DNA of 10,485 bases, taken from Shewanella sp. (GTDB lineage: Bacteria; Pseudomonadota; Gammaproteobacteria; Enterobacterales; Shewanellaceae). Within the stretch, counting starts at the first letter, position 1, and each line of letters opens with the position of its first letter. The notes below the pieces were generated by a model, which saw only the letters and a list, made by a program, of their open reading frames with translations, had not been told where the DNA came from and searched no databases. Made by a program: the position numbers and the translations under genes. This document shows, one piece after another, positions 7,498-10,485 of this stretch. The stretch is taken from assembly GCA_004195335.1 (NCBI GenBank), contig SDWK01000591.1, positions 1 through 10,485 of the forward strand, in the 5' to 3' direction.

Positions 7498-7506
7498 TGC
7501 TAGAAT
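7498..7506 (+). promoter_or_regulatory. Extended -10 promoter for the radical SAM gene
   Basis: TGC-TAGAAT fits an extended -10 element (TGN-TATAAT, 5/6 in the hexamer). No good -35 is present at 17 bp, which is usual for extended -10 promoters. Transcription would start near 7513, leaving a 5' leader of about 78 nt. Confidence 0.45.
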
Positions 7507-7590
7507 CCCCTCCTATTTTATGGCAACTGTATTTGCTGCCACACTTTGTTCCGCAATGAGTATTCAAGTTTCACAATTTAAAGGCAGGTT

Positions 7591-9519
7591 ATGACCGTTC
7601 TTCTAATGACTCCACCTATGACCCAGCTGAATACGCCCTATCCAGCAACAGCGTATTTAACTGGTTTTTTACGCTCTCGAGGCTATGAGGCGGTTCAGCG
7701 AGATCCTGCTATTGAGCTTTTCCTGGAGATGATGACAGCGCCTGCGTTGGAAATTATTCGTCAGCATGTGGAAGAAAACTTCGAGCACTGTGAAGACGAT
7801 GAGCTACCTGATGTCATTTTTAATTTTCTAGCTGAGTTTGACCGTTACCACCTGACAGTTGAACCTGCCATTCGTTTTTTGCAGGGCAAAGATCCCAGCC
7901 TTGCAATGCGTATTAACTCCCGTCGTTTTTTACCAGAAGGCCCAGCGTTTGACACCATTGCTCAGATGGAAGCGGTATCCGGCGATGTGTTGCAAGCGGC
8001 CTTTGGTAATCTAGGCGTACAAGATAAAGCCAAATACCTAGCAACCCTGTTTATTAATGATCTGTCGAACGTCATTACTCTGGGGGTTGATCCCTACTTT
8101 GAAGTGAGCCGTTATGGCGAGCAATTAGCGGCGGCCAACCCAAGCTTTGACAATCTCTACGATACCTTGATGGACGAACCGAGTTTCAGCTCGGAAATTT
8201 TAGAACAATTGGTCGAGCAGTATCTGGAAGAAACTCAGCCTAGCGTAGTCGCATTAACCGTGCCTTTCCCCGGCAATATGCTAGGAGCCTTACGTATTGC
8301 GCAAACCTGTAAAGCCATCAATCCTGCTATCCCCATCGTAATGGGCGGTGGTTTTATCAATACCGAGCTGCGCGCGCTGAAGGACCCTCGCGTGTTTGAG
8401 TTTGTCGATTTTATCTGTCTGGACGACGGCGAACGTCCTTTTATCACGCTGCTGGAATACTTTGAAGGACAACGTGAGATAGACTCCCTGATGCGAACCT
8501 ATTTCCTCGCAGAGGATGAAAATGGGGAGGCCTACGTTCACTTCAATGAAAATGCAGAGCTCCACGATATCCCGCAAACCGATGTCGGTGCACCGATATA
8601 CGATGGCCTGCCATTGGGGGAATACCTGTCGTTGTGTGAAATGCTTAATCCAATGCACCGCATTTGGAGCGATGGACGCTGGAATAAACTGACCATCGCT
8701 CATGGCTGTTACTGGCGTAAATGCAGCTTTTGCGATGTCAGTCTGGATTATATCGACCGTTTCGATGCCGCAGGCGCCGATGTTCTGGTGGATAGAATCG
8801 AACAACTCATCGAAGAAACCGGAGAGACAGGTTTCCATTTCGTCGATGAAGCCCTACCGCCAAAGCTTTTGTTTACGATGGCAAAGCGGCTTATTGAACG
8901 CAATGTGGTGATCAGCTGGTGGGGCAATATCCGTTTTGAGAGGACGTTTAGCCAGGCGCGGTGCCAGTTACTGGCAGATTCCGGTTGTATCGCGGTAAGC
9001 GGCGGTCTTGAGGTGGCATCAGATCGTCTATTGAAGCTGATGAAAAAAGGCGTGAGTGTTGAGCGGGTCGCCCAGGTAACCAAAGCCTTCAGTGATGCAG
9101 GTGTATTGGTTCACGCCTACTTGATGTATGGCTTTCCGACACAAACTGAGCAAGAAACCGTTGATTCGCTGGAAATGGTGCGGCAGATGATGAAGCAAGG
9201 TTGTTTTCAGTCGGCCTACTGGCACCGTTTCGTGGCCACGATTCACAGTCCTGTTGGCATCAATCCAGAGAAGTTTGGTATCACACTTGCTGAGCGCCCT
9301 GAGATCTTATTCGCTGAAAACGATGTGGACTTCACCGATCCAACCGGTACGGATCATGACATGCTGGGCGAAGGGCTCCGTAAAGCTATCTACAACTATA
9401 TGCACGGTATTGGCTTTGATCAGCCGATGAGCTTCTGGTTTAACCAACCTGTTGCACGCACTAAGATGAAAAAAGACCTGGTATCAAAAGCGATTAACAA
9501 TCTAATCGACAGTAATTAA
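7591..9519 (+). CDS. B12-binding-type radical SAM protein, unknown substrate
   Basis: A cytoplasmic radical S-adenosylmethionine enzyme of 642 residues. The N-terminal 45 residues (VLLMTPPMTQ, then AYLTGFLRSRGYEA) form the first unit of a cobalamin-binding Rossmann fold. The fold resumes at about 215 with QPSVVALTVPFPGN, IPIVMGGGFINTE (247-259) and ICLDDGERPFITLLEY (275-290). About 170 mostly helical residues sit between. The radical SAM core follows with a cluster motif at C373, C378, C381 (GCYWRKCSFC, CX4CX2C rather than CX3CX2C), VDEALPP (418-424), the SAM-region SGGLEVASDRLLKLMKKG (470-487) and MYGFPTQTEQE (512-522). No DxHxxG cobalamin ligand motif is seen. AGGCAGG (7582-7588) supports the ATG. 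It is monocistronic and has no pathway neighbour, so the reaction cannot be named; methylation or another radical modification is possible. Confidence 0.85.
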   Translation: MTVLLMTPPMTQLNTPYPATAYLTGFLRSRGYEAVQRDPAIELFLEMMTAPALEIIRQHVEENFEHCEDDELPDVIFNFLAEFDRYHLTVEPAIRFLQGKDPSLAMRINSRRFLPEGPAFDTIAQMEAVSGDVLQAAFGNLGVQDKAKYLATLFINDLSNVITLGVDPYFEVSRYGEQLAAANPSFDNLYDTLMDEPSFSSEILEQLVEQYLEETQPSVVALTVPFPGNMLGALRIAQTCKAINPAIPIVMGGGFINTELRALKDPRVFEFVDFICLDDGERPFITLLEYFEGQREIDSLMRTYFLAEDENGEAYVHFNENAELHDIPQTDVGAPIYDGLPLGEYLSLCEMLNPMHRIWSDGRWNKLTIAHGCYWRKCSFCDVSLDYIDRFDAAGADVLVDRIEQLIEETGETGFHFVDEALPPKLLFTMAKRLIERNVVISWWGNIRFERTFSQARCQLLADSGCIAVSGGLEVASDRLLKLMKKGVSVERVAQVTKAFSDAGVLVHAYLMYGFPTQTEQETVDSLEMVRQMMKQGCFQSAYWHRFVATIHSPVGINPEKFGITLAERPEILFAENDVDFTDPTGTDHDMLGEGLRKAIYNYMHGIGFDQPMSFWFNQPVARTKMKKDLVSKAINNLIDSN

Positions 9520-9585
9520 GAGTGAGCAGTAGTTAAGAGCTATCAGCAGTGAAGCATCATTGGAGTCAGGTGAATACCAATAGAC

Positions 9586-9595
9586 TTAATCTATA
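9586..9595 (+). repeat. Recurrence of the TTAATCTATA motif
   Basis: TTAATCTATA occurs at 6948-6957, 7257-7266 and here. Here it follows AATACCAATAG (9574-9584), and a related ATTATACCAATGG lies at 7068-7080. These look like fragments of a dispersed intergenic repeat of this genome. Confidence 0.35.
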
Positions 9596-9632
9596 AAAAG
9601 GCCACTTTCTTGTTCCAGAAGAAAGTGGTCTT
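9595..9632. terminator. Terminator hairpin, probably bidirectional
   Basis: 9600-9611 pairs with 9619-9630 (12 bp, one G-T on the + strand) around a 7-nt loop, and two more A-T pairs extend it. Read on the minus strand it is followed by CTTTTT, a good terminator for a leftward gene, with one C-A mismatch near the base. Read on the + strand it lies 80 bp after the radical SAM stop and is followed by only a weak T-rich stretch. Confidence 0.7.
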
Positions 9633-9685
9633 ACATATTGTTAGCGATAAAAGGATGAACTCAGTTAACCGGGTCAGAGAAAAAT

Positions 9686-9751
9686 TTAGCTGTGTATATA
9701 ACCCTGTGTCATTTTCGAAAACAGAAATAACATATGATCCAACTCACTTTG
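9686..9751 (-). other. Possible 3' exon coding tail of an interrupted gene
   Basis: Immediately after the intron 3' end the minus strand is open for 21 codons (QSELDHMLFLFSKMTQGYIHS) up to a TAA at 9688-9686. The terminator hairpin begins 56 nt later. That order (coding end, short gap, terminator) fits the end of a minus-strand gene whose body lies beyond the right edge. The tail is too short to identify, another frame is open for 13 codons, and an intergenic insertion is equally possible. Confidence 0.25.
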
Positions 9752-9789
9752 GTCGGATAAGCGGCACCTGTTACCAGGTGCCGCTCTCC
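9752..9789 (-). ncRNA. Group II intron domain VI with branch-point A
   Basis: On the minus strand, AGCGGCACCTG and CAGGTGCCGCT (9785-9775 and 9770-9760) form a perfect 11-bp stem capped by GTAA, a GNRA loop. Below it, GGA (9789-9787) pairs with TCC (9757-9755), leaving the A at 9758 bulged. That A is 7 nt from the AC end at 9752, the usual distance for the lariat branch point. Confidence 0.88.
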
Positions 9790-9792
9790 TAA

Positions 9793-9826
9793 GAACCGTA
9801 CGTGCAACTTTCACTGCATACGGCTC
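9793..9826 (-). ncRNA. Group II intron domain V (catalytic)
   Basis: The minus strand reads GAGCCGTATGC...GTACGGTTC over exactly 34 nt. It folds as an 8-bp lower helix, a two-nucleotide CG bulge, a 6-bp upper helix and a GAAA tetraloop. The AGC catalytic triad is at nucleotides 2-4. All hallmarks of an active domain V are intact. Confidence 0.95.
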
Positions 9827-9850
9827 AAGCCTCCACTAAGGCGTACTATG

Positions 9851-9985
9851 TTACCCGGTAACCACAGGGGTTACCTTTGCAATACTCACTTGAAGCTTTG
9901 ATACTTTCTGCTCTATGACTTTCCAATCTTTGGATTATCATTGAGCAAAGCAAGGAGAGGCACTAACTTCAATCGAAGTCATCAT
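9851..9985 (-). pseudogene. Remnant of the intron-encoded reverse transcriptase (N-terminal stub)
   Basis: An ATG at 9985, preceded by GGAG at the right place, opens MMTSIEVSASPCFAQ, then TGA and TAA in tandem (9940-9935). The same frame continues as SKDWKVIEQKVSKLQVSIAK before diverging and stopping at 9853-9851. The W-K-x-I, K-V-x-x-LQVxIAK pattern matches the start of group II intron maturase/RT proteins (normally followed by about 380 more residues). All catalytic RT domains, the maturase domain and any endonuclease are missing. The deletion joins to GGTAACC-CCTGT-GGTTACC (9875-9857), a perfect 7-bp stem that may be the shortened domain IV. Confidence 0.8.
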
Positions 9986-10485
9986 TTGCGTTTCTCCATT
10001 AACAAAGTTCTTCTAATTTTCTTGCAACGGGAGACCAGCTGGAAGTGGGCTCACTTTCGTGCCAGACACAAGGTCTGTATCTGCATCATTACAATGCAGC
10101 ATTGGCTTTCTCCAGCCTCCTTTACCTGCACCACTATCGGCTATCTTCACAGATAACTTTCCCAATGGGAGCGATTCAGGCTTACCGTGTTCCGTATGAA
10201 GCGTAATGTCAGTTTAGATGCCCACTCTAGTGCGGAGAGCTATATGACCACGAAAGAGCATTGCCCAATCTCTTTCCAACTCTCATTGCCTTTTTGGCTA
10301 CAGCGTATTAACCACTTCCGCTGCTTCTCATATAACGCACCTTACGTGGATTCACATATGTTCATCATACTGACTCCCTAGCACTTACCCGACTTGTGGT
10401 TATCAGGAAGAACGTCCTCTCACGATTCTGTTCCCGTCCAATGGACTTCGTTACATTGTCAGACTCGCTTCTTTATTCAGAGTCT
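9986..10485 (-). ncRNA. Group II intron domains I-III (partial)
   Basis: This 500-nt stretch on the minus strand has no protein-coding frame that I believe. It carries blocks familiar from bacterial ORF-containing group II introns, in order: GGGAACAGAATCGTGAGA, GGTGCGTTATATGAGAAGC, CGGAAGTGGTTAATACGC, GGAACACGGTAAGCCTG, GGTAAAGGAGG, and AAAGTGAGCCCACTTCC just before the ORF start. Exon-binding sites could not be located, because the 5' exon is not in the window. The block matches are from memory. Confidence 0.75.

Larger units (their letters stand above)
6867..7590. other. Long non-coding spacer with degenerate repeats
   Basis: This 724-bp stretch contains no credible gene on either strand. 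It holds three diverged copies of an 18-bp unit, a repeated TTAATCTATA-containing segment, several small dyads (6970-6980 CAAGT-C-ACTTG; 7113-7130 GACAGC-N6-GCTGTC; 7295-7310 ACAAAT-GTCG-ATTTGT) and a promoter near 7498. I see no tRNA, riboswitch or CRISPR structure. Much of it looks like decayed dispersed intergenic repeats. Confidence 0.55.
9752..10485 (-). mobile_element. Group II intron, ORF-less derivative, 5' end outside window
   Basis: A self-splicing retroelement RNA lying on the minus strand. Its 3' end is recognised by a canonical 34-nt domain V (9826-9793) and a domain VI with a bulged branch-point A, ending in AC at 9752. Upstream, the minus strand has typical group II 5'-domain text: GGAACACGGTAAGCC and GGTAAAGGAGG, then the domain III-like AAAGTGAGCCCACTTCC, then GGAGAAACGCAAATG at the RT start. 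The reverse transcriptase is reduced to a short stub, so domain IV is only a small stem region. In comparable introns the 5' end lies about 550-600 nt before the ORF start, so roughly 50-100 nt remain outside the right edge. It cannot move by itself but might splice, or be mobilised by a related intron's protein in trans. Class and splicing activity are not determined. Confidence 0.9.

Noticed and set aside
6867..7590. CRISPR array or tandem repeat in the long spacer
   Set aside because: The repeat copies are diverged, irregularly spaced (108 and 192 bp) and only three in number.
6867..7590. tRNA or riboswitch (including a cobalamin riboswitch) before the radical SAM gene
   Set aside because: No cloverleaf and no B12-box-like motif were seen. 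Only short unconnected dyads are present.
8290..8838. A 182-codon open frame on the minus strand inside the radical SAM gene
   Set aside because: It is antisense to a gene with clear domain motifs, shows no family features and has no ribosome binding site that I can support.
9610..9792. A 60-codon + strand open frame across the terminator and intron end
   Set aside because: It reads through the terminator hairpin and into domain VI of the minus-strand intron. This is structured RNA sequence, not coding.
9941..10381. Two + strand open frames (9941-10156 and 10187-10381)
   Set aside because: Both are antisense to group II intron RNA domains and have no protein family resemblance.

Overview
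The window looks like chromosomal DNA of a marine or brackish gammaproteobacterium, most probably Shewanella or a close relative. This rests on the betIBA gene order, protein sequences that read as Shewanella/Vibrio-like, a TorF-family porin, a CosR-like MarR regulator, moderate G+C with AT-rich spacers, and short dispersed intergenic repeats. No database search was run, so the genus is an inference.

Positions 1-6345 form an osmoprotection locus on the + strand. A regulated promoter (about 181-264) carries a near-perfect BetI-type palindrome and a possible CRP site. It precedes betI (TetR repressor), betB (betaine aldehyde dehydrogenase) and betA (choline dehydrogenase), which are overlapping or nearly contiguous. 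After a 246-bp structured spacer and an 11-codon leader ORF come a very compact BCCT-type transporter, whose aromatic-box residues match a trimethylammonium carrier, and a TorF-family outer-membrane protein. A strong terminator with a UUCG loop closes the unit at 6302-6345. The inferred pathway is outer-membrane passage (TorF-like protein), inner-membrane uptake of choline (BCCT), oxidation to betaine aldehyde (BetA) and to glycine betaine (BetB), with BetI as the choline-responsive repressor. Next is a single MarR-family gene (6393-6866) that resembles Vibrio CosR, a salt-responsive regulator of compatible-solute genes.

Positions 6867-7590 are a 724-bp non-coding spacer with degenerate repeats, small dyads and an extended -10 promoter. 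The gene at 7591-9519 encodes a 642-residue B12-binding-type radical SAM protein. It has an atypical CX4CX2C cluster motif, and about 170 residues are inserted into the cobalamin-binding fold. I cannot name its substrate.

From 9752 to the right edge the minus strand carries the 3' portion of a group II intron. Domain V (34 nt, folds canonically) and domain VI (with a bulged branch-point A) are intact. The reverse transcriptase ORF is reduced to an N-terminal stub with two tandem in-frame stops, so this is an ORF-less intron derivative. The intron 5' end lies beyond the window. The 3' exon (9751 downwards) has a short open tail that ends 56 nt before a terminator hairpin, so the intron may interrupt the end of a minus-strand gene whose body is off the right edge.
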